NCBI RefSeq assembly: GCF_004564235.1
Contig: NZ_SOMN01000041.1
Coordinates: 1 to 43,690 of the forward strand
Source of the DNA: Cohnella luojiensis
GTDB lineage: Bacteria > Bacillota > Bacilli > Paenibacillales > Paenibacillaceae
Direction: 5' to 3'
Length of the DNA: 43,690 bases
The position numbers and the translations under genes were made by a program. Every line of letters begins with the position of its first letter. The stretch's first letter is position 1. Shown here piece after piece: positions 1 to 6,827 of the stretch. A model generated the notes under the pieces. It searched no databases. It was not told where the DNA came from and saw nothing but the letters and a program-made list of their open reading frames with translations.

Positions 1-14
1 AAGGTGCAGGTGTG

Positions 15-53
15 GCTGACATTTCTCGTATGAGGGATGTCAGCTTTTGTTTT
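15..53 (+). terminator. Intrinsic terminator of a gene upstream of the window
   Basis: The arms GCTGACAT (15-22) and ATGTCAGC (37-44) pair perfectly, with an inner CTC/GAG pair, and are followed by TTTTGTTTT. It reads on the plus strand, so it most likely ends a transcript that enters from the left. Confidence 0.75.
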
Positions 54-156
54 AGCGAATTCGCGTACTCATTCATTGGCAAAACCTCCTCGTTTTTTCA
101 AGGGGCTTCGCCACACGATTTCACCTACTTGTCAAGTCCTTTTTTCTTTTCCGCGC

Positions 157-201
157 AAGAAAAAGAGCAGGCTATCTTTTCGATAACCTGCTCTTTTTCT
201 T
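157..201. terminator. Long bidirectional terminator-like hairpin
   Basis: Two 20-nt arms (157-176 and 182-201) pair with a single C/A mismatch around a TTTTC loop. The outer part is A-rich on the left and T-rich on the right, so the hairpin has a U-run on both strands. It may separate the gene left of the window from the repeat region. Confidence 0.7.
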
Positions 202-263
202 GATTTTTGGCCCTGCGCCTTAACTTAATGACATTGCCGCATTTGGCTTTCTTTTTTTGTGGC

Positions 264-361
264 ACAAATACCCGCGCCAAGAACGCTTATTCCGCCGAAA
301 ATGCCCCCAACCAACCAAATATCCGCGCCAGTCTAATTCCACAGGAACGGCTGTTTCGCCG
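264..361. repeat. Degenerate dispersed repeats left of the 51-bp array
   Basis: Two related segments (about 264-296 and 309-361) share the core CCGCGCCA followed by GAACG and ATTC/TTCG-like ends. A third copy lies right of the array at about 673-719. No credible gene is seen here; the short open frames have no ribosome binding site or family features. Confidence 0.55.
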
Positions 362-616
362 AAAGTATGGCTGCAGATCGGAGAAACCGCGCCCGACCAC
401 CTCTAACCATTAAAAGTATGGCTGCAGATCGGAGAAACCGCGTCCGACCACCTCTAACCATAAAAAGTATGGCTACAGCTCCGAGAAACCGCGCCCGACT
501 ACCTCTAACCATAAAAAGTATGGCTCCAGATCGGAGAAACTGCGTCCGACCACCTCTAACCATAAAAAGTACGGCTGTAGATCGGAGAAACAGCGTCCGA
601 TCTCCCGCAGCCATAA
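362..616. repeat. 51-bp tandem repeat array, five units plus a partial sixth
   Basis: The motif AAAGTATGG or a one-base variant starts at 362, 413, 464, 515, 566 and (partial) 617, an exact 51-bp period. Each junction carries a small inverted repeat, CCATA-AAAAG-TATGG. The rest of the unit is GC-rich (GATCGG...CCGACC, itself nearly inverted). Because 51 is divisible by three, frames on both strands stay open and give spurious 17-residue peptide repeats. There is no spacer diversity, so it is not a CRISPR array. Confidence 0.9.
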
Positions 617-672
617 AAAGTATGGTTAAAGCGGCAAAAGTAGGCAGTTTGCATGCAGTGTAGCCAAAAAAG

Positions 673-719
673 TACCTCTAACCAACCAAATACCCGCGCC
701 AGGAACGGCTAATTCGAAG
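673..719. repeat. Dispersed repeat copy right of the 51-bp array
   Basis: This segment repeats the AACCAACCAAATA - CCGCGCCAG - GAACGGCT - ATTCG pattern seen at 309-361, so the 51-bp array is bracketed by copies of the same element. Confidence 0.55.
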
Positions 720-780
720 TCGATATTAAAGCGCGGCATTATCGTGAGAAAACGTCATCGGAATTCTAGCATTTCCCTGC

Positions 781-786
781 TATAAT
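781..786 (+). promoter_or_regulatory. -10 hexamer of the DinB-like gene
   Basis: A perfect TATAAT lies 27 bases before the ATG. No good -35 is visible at 16-18 bases upstream, so the promoter call is tentative. Confidence 0.4.
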
Positions 787-813
787 AGGGAAAATGAAAG
801 GTGGCGAAGAACG

Positions 814-1332
814 ATGAACAATCGACCAACTAAAGACGAGTACGGCGCATATTACGAACAATACATAAGTCTAGTACCAACGGGCAATATTCAGGACATT
901 TTGCGCGAGCAGCTAAGAAACACTTCCGACTTTCTCGCAAGCCTCACGATGGATCAAGGGAATTATCGCTATGCTCCGGACAAGTGGAGCTTGAAGGAAG
1001 TCATCGGCCACATTAACGATAACGAACGCGTCATGGCTTATCGTCTGCTGAGATTTGCCAGAGGAGATAAGACGGAACTGACCGGCTACGATCAGGATAC
1101 GTTCATGGCCGGCGTTTCCTTCGACACGCAATCGATGGCGGAATTGATCGAAGATTACGCCGCGATTAGACAATCCACGCTGACGCTGCTGCGCGGTTTA
1201 TCCGAGCAAGCTTGGTCCAGGATCGGAACCGCTAACCAGAACAAGATGTCCGTGAACGTGCTCGCCTACATCATTGCCGGCCATGAGATCCATCATCTAA
1301 AGATTATCCGCGAGAGATATATATCAAATTAA
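814..1332 (+). CDS. DinB family protein
   Basis: A 172-residue soluble four-helix protein of the DinB/YfiT superfamily. Members are metal-dependent thiol transferases (often bacillithiol-dependent) or uncharacterised stress proteins. The metal-binding triad is visible: H66 in VIGHIND and H157/H161 in AGHEIHH. The W58-S-L-K motif of the DinB_2 group is also present. The ATG follows a GGTGGCGAAG Shine-Dalgarno stretch. It converges on the RsgA-like gene and their stop codons overlap (1329-1332), so the two share no promoter. The substrate cannot be told from the sequence. Confidence 0.9.
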   Translation: MNNRPTKDEYGAYYEQYISLVPTGNIQDILREQLRNTSDFLASLTMDQGNYRYAPDKWSLKEVIGHINDNERVMAYRLLRFARGDKTELTGYDQDTFMAGVSFDTQSMAELIEDYAAIRQSTLTLLRGLSEQAWSRIGTANQNKMSVNVLAYIIAGHEIHHLKIIRERYISN

Positions 1333-2435
1333 TCCTCTTGCAGATAGGCTTTCTTGTTCGGTCTAAGCTTCGATTTATTGGGCTTCGATCGCTGCGTTTT
1401 TTGACTCGTTTTCAAACTGCTCGCGTTTTCCTTGCGCGCTAGATGGGCGAGCTCTCTGGCGGTTTTCTTGTAATTCGAGAAACGCTTGGCATCAAGCGCT
1501 CCGGAATTCACCGCTTCGATAACGGCGCAGCCTTGGTCGGTATCATGCTTGCAATCGCGATAACGGCACTGAGCGGCTAGCTCCTCGATGTCCGCGAAGG
1601 CATGTTCCCAGCCATCCTGGGCTTCCCAAAGCTGGAGCTCGCGCATGCCCGGCGTATCCATGACCAATGCGCCATTCTCTAGCAAGAATAGCTCGCGATG
1701 CGTGGTCGTGTGCCGGCCGCGGGCGTCGGCTTCGCGGATCCCTTGAACTTCTTGCAGCGGTTTGCCCGCAAGCCAGTTCAGCAAAGTGGATTTGCCTACG
1801 CCGGAGGAGCCGGTTACGCCTATGGTAATGCCTGCTCGCAAGTAATCGCCCAGAGCTTCCTTTCCTTGGCCGAGAAGGGCGCTAATGAAGTGAACGGGTA
1901 CGCCGGGAGCGACGTTCTCTACTTGCCGGGCGAAATTCTCGGGTTCGTCGCACAAATCCGCTTTCGTCAGAAGTACGACGGGCTGAGCTCCGCTGTCCCA
2001 TGCCGCTACGAGAAATCGCTCAATTTTCCGGACGTTGAAATCCTGGTTAAGGGCGTTCACGATGAACAAATAGTCCAAGTTCGCGCCGATGATCTGATCC
2101 TCGATAACGTTACCGGCAGCTTTGCGAACCATGGCCGTTCTGCGCGGAAGCACCGCATGGATCACGGAACGGTTCTCATTAGGCAGCCGCTCGACCATGA
2201 CCCAATCGCCGACCGAGGGATAATCCCCCCGTTTGGCCGCGAGAAATTCGAATTTACCCGTTACGATTGCGCTATGCTCGCCCGATTCCGTCATGATGTT
2301 GTAGGAATGGGAGAATTGAGCGACTACCCGTGCAGGCGAGAGGCGCTGAATATTCTCGTTCTGATGGGACAGGGCAGTGTCCCAGTAAGTGTTCCAGCCG
2401 TAAGCTTGCAAGATAGCATTCTGTAGTGTATTCAA
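1329..2435 (-). CDS. rsgA: Ribosome small-subunit-dependent GTPase A (RsgA/YjeQ-like)
   Basis: A 368-residue circularly permuted GTPase with an N-terminal OB-like region (about 35-105), the G domain in permuted order G4 TKAD (157-160), G1 GSSGVGKS (209-216), G3 DTPG (260-263), and a C-terminal zinc finger with C290, C295, H297 and C303. The RHTTT motif (241-245) is typical of RsgA. RsgA-type proteins act in late 30S ribosomal subunit maturation. The start is TTG at 2435, preceded by GAGGAG seven bases upstream. It is longer than the usual ~300-residue housekeeping RsgA of Bacillus and has a Lys/Arg-rich tail (about 340-360), so it may be a second paralogue. Its long leader carries two terminators and a short ORF (see those entries). 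Confidence 0.9.
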   Translation of the reverse strand: MNTLQNAILQAYGWNTYWDTALSHQNENIQRLSPARVVAQFSHSYNIMTESGEHSAIVTGKFEFLAAKRGDYPSVGDWVMVERLPNENRSVIHAVLPRRTAMVRKAAGNVIEDQIIGANLDYLFIVNALNQDFNVRKIERFLVAAWDSGAQPVVLLTKADLCDEPENFARQVENVAPGVPVHFISALLGQGKEALGDYLRAGITIGVTGSSGVGKSTLLNWLAGKPLQEVQGIREADARGRHTTTHRELFLLENGALVMDTPGMRELQLWEAQDGWEHAFADIEELAAQCRYRDCKHDTDQGCAVIEAVNSGALDAKRFSNYKKTARELAHLARKENASSLKTSQKTQRSKPNKSKLRPNKKAYLQED

Positions 2436-2515
2436 TCGAAAACTCCTCTAATTTGAAATTTTTTGATGGAAAAAAAATAACCGCAGGGAATCCCTGCGGT
2501 TGTTAATATGCGCAT
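2432..2515 (-). other. Possible 27-codon ORF reading through terminator 2 into the rsgA start
   Basis: An ATG at 2515 opens a frame that passes through the second terminator hairpin and ends in a TGA whose first two bases belong to the TTG start of the GTPase (TTGA overlap). If translated it would melt terminator 2 and couple to rsgA translation. There is no visible Shine-Dalgarno sequence, so this is speculative. Confidence 0.25.
2470..2501 (-). terminator. Terminator 2 in the rsgA leader
   Basis: A near-loopless palindrome, AACCGCAGGGA against TCCCTGCGGTT (2479-2501). On the minus strand it is followed by A and eight U. It lies between the leader promoter and the TTG start, so it must be bypassed for rsgA expression. 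Confidence 0.8.
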
Positions 2516-2534
2516 GAACAAGAGTAATGCGCAC

Positions 2535-2570
2535 AAAAAAACCGCCAAGAAACCGAATGGTCTCTGGCGG
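2535..2570 (-). terminator. Terminator 1 (attenuator) in the rsgA leader
   Basis: On the minus strand the 5' arm CCGCCAGAGACC pairs with GGUUUCUUGGCGG (12 pairs, one bulged U, AUUC loop), followed by seven U. It is a strong intrinsic terminator placed after the leader ORF and more than 100 bases before the GTPase start. Confidence 0.85.
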
Positions 2571-2654
2571 CGCGAAGAAAAACGAAGCTGACGGTAGTGC
2601 CAAACAAGCACGACGCGATCAACTATTTTCCATCTAACCCGTTCCGTAGAGACC
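2559..2654 (-). promoter_or_regulatory. Candidate antiterminator pairing
   Basis: In minus-strand RNA GGUCUCU, inside the leader ORF (2648-2654), is perfectly complementary to AGAGACC in the 5' arm of terminator 1 (2559-2565). A further CGG/CCG pair can form beyond a small internal loop, so the full 5' arm would be sequestered. The two folds are mutually exclusive, as expected for transcription attenuation. The structure was read by eye, not computed. Confidence 0.55.
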
Positions 2655-2694
2655 GATGCTTATGAACAATCGAAACAATCAATAAGTTTGCCAT
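2623..2694 (-). CDS. Putative 23-residue leader peptide upstream of rsgA
   Basis: The ORF starts ATG at 2694, ten bases after a perfect AAGGAGG (2705-2711), and ends TAG at 2623. The peptide begins MANLLIVSIVHKH, followed by RSLRNGLDGK. The hydrophobic start followed by a basic stretch recalls drug-sensing leader peptides such as those of erm genes, but there is no real sequence match. The RSLR codons contain the segment that can form the antiterminator, so ribosome position on this ORF could choose between readthrough and termination. An alternative GTG start nearer the Shine-Dalgarno would encode only six residues. Confidence 0.55.
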   Translation of the reverse strand: MANLLIVSIVHKHRSLRNGLDGK

Positions 2695-2730
2695 TTCACA
2701 TCAGCCTCCTTGCCGTTAATTTATGTCGTA

Positions 2731-2759
2731 ATTATAATAAGCCTCATGGCCGTTGTCAA
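2731..2759 (-). promoter_or_regulatory. Consensus SigA promoter of the rsgA leader
   Basis: On the minus strand TTGACA (2754-2759) and TATAAT (2731-2736) are both perfect and separated by 17 bases. Transcription should start near 2724 and give a leader of about 290 bases before the GTPase start. Confidence 0.85.
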
Positions 2760-2813
2760 TGTTTACCGATAAACAACTGAACTAGAACATCGATACTAAA
2801 GGAGACTTGTCTA

Positions 2814-3872
2814 ATGTCTGCGCCTTTGAAGCCGCAATTGAATCGCGATTATATCGTGGATTTGCTACAAGCTTTACTTGCCATTCCAAGTCCTAGCGGC
2901 TACTGCATGGAGATCATGAAGATGATTCGCGAGGAAACGGACAAGCTCGGTTTCCGGCTCGAGATGACGCCTAAAGGAAATGCGATGATCACGATACCCG
3001 GCATCGATACGGAGAACAACGAAGTTCTTGCCCTAACCGCGCATGTGGATACGTTGGGCGCGATGGTTCGTTCGGTTAAACCGAACGGAATGATTCGAAT
3101 CACTCCCATCGGCGGTTATGATATGCAAACGGTCGAGGGCGAGTACTGCCTCATTCATACTCGCGATGGAAGGACTTATGAGGGAACGGTGTTATCGACC
3201 AAAACCTCGGTGCACGTGTTCTCGGACGCGCGGGATTGGAAAAGGGAAGAAGCGAACATGGAAGTGCGCGTCGACGAAAACGTAAAGACGAAGGAGGATA
3301 CGGAGAAGCTGGGAATCTCCCCGGGCGACTTCGTCTCGTGGGATCCGCGTACACGCGTCCTGCCGAATGGTTGGATCAAGTCGCGGCATCTGGATGACAA
3401 GGCGAGCGTAGCCGCGCTGTTCGGCGTAATGGAATGGTTGCGTCGCGAAGGAAGGACGCCTTCCCGAACGGTAAAGGTGATTCTGTCCACGTATGAGGAG
3501 GTTGGCCACGGCAGCTCTTATATCCCGCCCGACATTACCGAACTCATCGCTGTGGATATGGGAGCGATCGGAGACGACCTATCGACGACGGAGCAGGACT
3601 TATCGATCTGTGCCAAGGATTCCTCGGGGCCATACGATTATCCTATGACTTCGAGACTAATCGAACTGGCCAAGCGCGAGAATATCCCTTATGCAGTCGA
3701 TATCTACCCGAATTACGGCTCTGACGCGTCTGCTGCCCTTCGAGGCGGAAGCAACATTCGGGCGGCCCTTATCGGACCGGGCGTGCATGCTTCGCACGGA
3801 ATGGAACGGACGCATGCCGATGCGATCGTCAACACTGCGGGCTTGCTGCTCGCCTATCTGATGGACAAGTAG
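2814..3872 (+). CDS. M42 family metallopeptidase (glutamyl aminopeptidase/FrvX-like)
   Basis: A 352-residue cytosolic aminopeptidase of the M42 (FrvX/endoglucanase M) family, which forms large tetrahedral complexes that trim peptides. The binuclear metal site is intact: H77 in AHVDT, D194 in RHLDD, the catalytic pair E228/E229 in YEEVGHG, D248 in VDMG, and H325/H328 in VHASHGME. Length is normal for the family. The ATG follows AAAGGAG eight bases upstream. It stands alone between the divergent rsgA leader and the DUF445 gene. Substrate preference is not evident. Confidence 0.92.
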   Translation: MSAPLKPQLNRDYIVDLLQALLAIPSPSGYCMEIMKMIREETDKLGFRLEMTPKGNAMITIPGIDTENNEVLALTAHVDTLGAMVRSVKPNGMIRITPIGGYDMQTVEGEYCLIHTRDGRTYEGTVLSTKTSVHVFSDARDWKREEANMEVRVDENVKTKEDTEKLGISPGDFVSWDPRTRVLPNGWIKSRHLDDKASVAALFGVMEWLRREGRTPSRTVKVILSTYEEVGHGSSYIPPDITELIAVDMGAIGDDLSTTEQDLSICAKDSSGPYDYPMTSRLIELAKRENIPYAVDIYPNYGSDASAALRGGSNIRAALIGPGVHASHGMERTHADAIVNTAGLLLAYLMDK

Positions 3873-3960
3873 ACCCGTCTACGAATCGGCGAAGTTCTTC
3901 AATACGCGCAATTTCGGGTATACTTATACCATACCAATCATTTCCTAACGAGGTCATCAG

Positions 3961-5202
3961 ATGAGAACTAGATATATTGCCGGCCTATCCTTAGTTACGA
4001 TGGGAGTCGGTTTCGTTACGACGTTATTCCTTCCTGAGCATCCACTTGTCGATCTGCTGAAGGGTGGATTCGAAGCCGGACTGGTAGGCGGGTTCGCGGA
4101 CTGGTTCGCCGTTACGGCTTTGTTCCGCCATCCGATGGGCATTCCGATCCCGCATACCTCTTTGCTGTTGAAGAACAGGGATAAGCTCGCGAATTCGCTC
4201 ATTTCGGCATTGGAAAACGAATTGCTTAACAAAGAGAGCATTTCCCAGAAACTTAAGAAGCTTCAGCTATTGAAAGTAGCCGGGTCCGCCTTGGTCAGGC
4301 TTGTGGGGAAGAGGCGCAATCGCGTCGCTGCGTTGGATTTTCTTCAAACGTTGCTTGCGAAGCTCCCGCTGGAGTCTTTGGTTCCTCATTTGCAATCGGG
4401 CATCGTATCGATCATTCGCAAGTCGGAAGCGCAGCCCCTAGCGGAGAAAGCGGTGGCTGTGGCGGTGCAAGAGCAATGGGACGAGAAGGCGTTAGATTAC
4501 GCCCTTAACCAAGGAAGAGCATGGGTGAGCAAGCCGGAAACCGGATATATGCTCGGTTCGATCGCTCAGCAGAAGATATCGGAAGCCAAGGTCGGCGGTA
4601 TTATGGGTTTCGCGGTCCAAGCGTTCGCCGGCTTCATGAACGAGGAGAAGCTGGGGACGATGATCCAGCAGCTGCTGCTATCCGGAATACAGGATTTAGC
4701 CCAGCCCGGTAACGCGAATCGGGGGAGATTGCTCGCGGAAATCCGCCATCAGATGGAATCAGTAGCTAATGATGAAGATCTGCTGAATCGCGGCAAAGAG
4801 TGGCTCGCCGATAAAGCCGGCAATCCGCAAAGCGGACAGTTTTTTTTAGAGAGGATGGAGCACGTTCGAAGCTCGCTCGTTGCGGCGTTAGAGAAGGACA
4901 AGCAGGGCGGAGGCCGGAAGGTTGCTTCCGCTGTTAGCTACGTCATTAGGAAACTGCAAGCCGAGAAGGAAATGACCGAAAGCGCGGAACGGAAGGTACT
5001 GTCTTTCATCGTCGACTTCGTGGAAGCGAATCATTACCGCTTGGGCGCATTGCTCAAGGATAATCTGGATCAGATGAACGATAAGGAATTGGTCCGGATG
5101 TTAGAAGAGAAGGTCGGCGGCGACCTTCAATGGATTCGCGTCAACGGTGCATTGTGCGGGTTCCTTATCGGCTTGGCGTTGACTTGCATCCAGTGGTTAT
5201 AG
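3961..5202 (+). CDS. DUF445 family membrane protein
   Basis: A 413-residue protein of the DUF445 family, found widely in Bacillota and without an assigned biochemical role. One hydrophobic segment lies at residues 5-25 and a second at the extreme C-terminus (about 393-411). The long middle part is helical and charged, and the family motif GGFADWFAVTALFRHP is present near residues 43-58. Both ends are probably anchored in the membrane with the middle on one side. The start ATG follows GAGGTC. A terminator follows at 5223-5251. Confidence 0.88.
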   Translation: MRTRYIAGLSLVTMGVGFVTTLFLPEHPLVDLLKGGFEAGLVGGFADWFAVTALFRHPMGIPIPHTSLLLKNRDKLANSLISALENELLNKESISQKLKKLQLLKVAGSALVRLVGKRRNRVAALDFLQTLLAKLPLESLVPHLQSGIVSIIRKSEAQPLAEKAVAVAVQEQWDEKALDYALNQGRAWVSKPETGYMLGSIAQQKISEAKVGGIMGFAVQAFAGFMNEEKLGTMIQQLLLSGIQDLAQPGNANRGRLLAEIRHQMESVANDEDLLNRGKEWLADKAGNPQSGQFFLERMEHVRSSLVAALEKDKQGGGRKVASAVSYVIRKLQAEKEMTESAERKVLSFIVDFVEANHYRLGALLKDNLDQMNDKELVRMLEEKVGGDLQWIRVNGALCGFLIGLALTCIQWL

Positions 5203-5222
5203 ATAGTTGAAACGCGTCGAAG

Positions 5223-5251
5223 GCCCGGACGTAAAACGGGTCATTTTTTGT
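5223..5251 (+). terminator. Terminator after the DUF445 gene
   Basis: CCCG (5224-5227) pairs with CGGG across GACGTAAAA, followed by TCATTTTTTG. The stem is short, so strength is uncertain. Confidence 0.5.
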
Positions 5252-5289
5252 TTCGATTGCTATAATTACATATATATTAAATATGGTGA

Positions 5290-5550
5290 AGACGAAAATT
5301 CGACCCGCTAGATAACAGGGAAGCTTATACGAAAGCGGATTGGCTGGTGTGGGTCGCGTCTTTGGCTTCGGAGCAAGGGGAATTCGCCAAGTTGATCGAA
5401 CCGTTGTGGGTAGCATTGAACGAAACGCCAGATCGCGTTGCGTTCTCGGATTGGCACCATACGAAGACGGCCAGGCAAATGAATTTTCAACACCGCAGCG
5501 TCGTGGGCGGAATCTTCATGAAGCTCCTGAAAGAGAGATGGTGTCATTGA
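5290..5550 (+). pseudogene. C-terminal remnant of a glutaminase-like protein (DUF4965/DUF1793 type)
   Basis: The open frame after the TGA at 5287 reads KFDPLDNREAYTKADW, then LIEPLWVALNETPDRV, FSDWHHTKTARQ and RSVVGGIFMKLL, ending at a natural stop. This is the conserved C-terminus of large GtaA-like glutaminase domain proteins, in the expected order and with the expected end. The several hundred residues that should precede it are missing; upstream is only a terminator and an AT-rich stretch. No start codon or Shine-Dalgarno suits it. It is best read as the tail of a deleted gene. The identification is from remembered family motifs. Confidence 0.65.
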
Positions 5551-5580
5551 CTCCAATGTCCAATTTGCTATAATTGACAT
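5547..5580 (+). promoter_or_regulatory. Promoter and possible operator of the GntR/LacI regulator
   Basis: TTGACT (5547-5552) and TATAAT (5569-5574) are spaced by 16 bases. An imperfect palindrome, ATGTC(C)AATT - TGCTAT - AATTGACAT (5556-5580), covers the -10, as expected for an autoregulatory operator. The -35 overlaps the stop codon of the glutaminase remnant. Confidence 0.6.
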
Positions 5581-5610
5581 ATAAAATTAAGCATATAGGG
5601 GTTCCGATAT

Positions 5611-6801
5611 ATGAGCAATGATAGACAACCGTTATATTTGCAGATTCAGAATCACTTCAAGAAATTGATTACAACGGGCGTGTTAGTCCAAGGGGATAAA
5701 ATTCCCTCCGAGAAGGAATTGATGGAGGAGTTTAACGTCAGCCGTATTACGGTCGCCAATGCGCTGACTCAGCTCGCGAAGGATCGGTGGATCTACCGCA
5801 TTCCCGGCAGAGGGAGTTATGTACAGGGGAAAGAGGAACAGAAGGCCGAACAGTCAATTCCAGCCCGGTTCGAAGGGAATGAAGGCGTATACGGAATGAT
5901 TACGGAAGAAAGAGCGGTTCCGCACTCCGCCGGACATCGGCGGATGATCGCTCTTCTTATACCCTCTATGGACGATTTCTTCGCCCTTAGGTTAATTCAA
6001 GGAATTAATTCCATTATTGACGAGAGTCGCTTTTACTTGGCTATCGTTCTCACCAATCATTCGAAGGAGAGGGAGAAGGAAGCGATTGTCGAGTTGGTTC
6101 AGAAAGGCGCGGCGGGCTTCATTATTTTCCCGATCGACGCGGAAACCTACAATGAAGAAATTCTAGCTCTTAAAGTCCGCGACTTTCCATTCGTGCTGAT
6201 CGACCGTTATTTGCCTGGCGTGGAGACGAACTTCGTTTGCTCCGACAGTCGGAAGGGCTCGCATCTAGCGGTTTCCCACTTATGGGATCTGGGTCACCGG
6301 GACATCGCGATCTGTTCGGACTCCCCGCTACCTACTATTACCGTCGAAGAACGGCTAGCGGGTTATATGGAAGCATTGAAGCAGAAGGGGGCAATGATTA
6401 ATCCGGCCTTGATCCTGACTGAATTTTCGGTAGATTACAAGAACTTGGACGATGATCACGCTCTCTACCGCTATATCAAGAATAGGTTTGCCACCGCGTA
6501 CATTACGCTGAATGCCAAGCTTGGTCTACGCATTGCGAGTATTGCCCGTAAGCTCAATATGAAAGTCCCTGGAGACATCTCGATTCTGACCTTCGATGAT
6601 CCGTCTTCGGGGATCGATGACCAAGGGATCTATACGCACGTTGCCCAATCCGAAGAGGAAATCGGCAGTCGCGCAGCTCAAATCTTGATTGATCGGCTGA
6701 TTGATCCGGACAAGCCGAGCCAATATCGGAAGGTGATCCTGGAACCGAGTCTGATCGTGAGAAAATCGACGGGTCCACAGCTTAAAGAAGCGACTAAGTA
6801 G
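5611..6801 (+). CDS. GntR/LacI hybrid transcriptional regulator (AraR-like)
   Basis: A 396-residue repressor with an N-terminal GntR winged helix (residues 8-72; KIPSEKELMEEFNVSRITV is the recognition region) fused to a LacI/periplasmic-binding-type effector domain (about 108-385). This architecture is that of AraR of Bacillus subtilis, which responds to a sugar. It precedes the L-galactose operon and faces the AraC-type regulator, so a sugar of that pathway, or a substrate of the lost neighbouring gene, may be its inducer. No ligand can be assigned from sequence. Confidence 0.88.
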   Translation: MSNDRQPLYLQIQNHFKKLITTGVLVQGDKIPSEKELMEEFNVSRITVANALTQLAKDRWIYRIPGRGSYVQGKEEQKAEQSIPARFEGNEGVYGMITEERAVPHSAGHRRMIALLIPSMDDFFALRLIQGINSIIDESRFYLAIVLTNHSKEREKEAIVELVQKGAAGFIIFPIDAETYNEEILALKVRDFPFVLIDRYLPGVETNFVCSDSRKGSHLAVSHLWDLGHRDIAICSDSPLPTITVEERLAGYMEALKQKGAMINPALILTEFSVDYKNLDDDHALYRYIKNRFATAYITLNAKLGLRIASIARKLNMKVPGDISILTFDDPSSGIDDQGIYTHVAQSEEEIGSRAAQILIDRLIDPDKPSQYRKVILEPSLIVRKSTGPQLKEATK

Positions 6802-6827
6802 AATGATGTTCAACTCAAGATAGTCGA

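Noticed and set aside
12..614. Several short open frames, including 17-residue peptide repeats on both strands
   Set aside because: They span terminators and the 51-bp array; the repeat length is divisible by three, so open frames are expected. No ribosome binding site or family features.
1698..2426. Long plus-strand open frame opposite the GTPase gene
   Set aside because: It is the antisense shadow of rsgA, whose G motifs and zinc finger are all intact on the minus strand.
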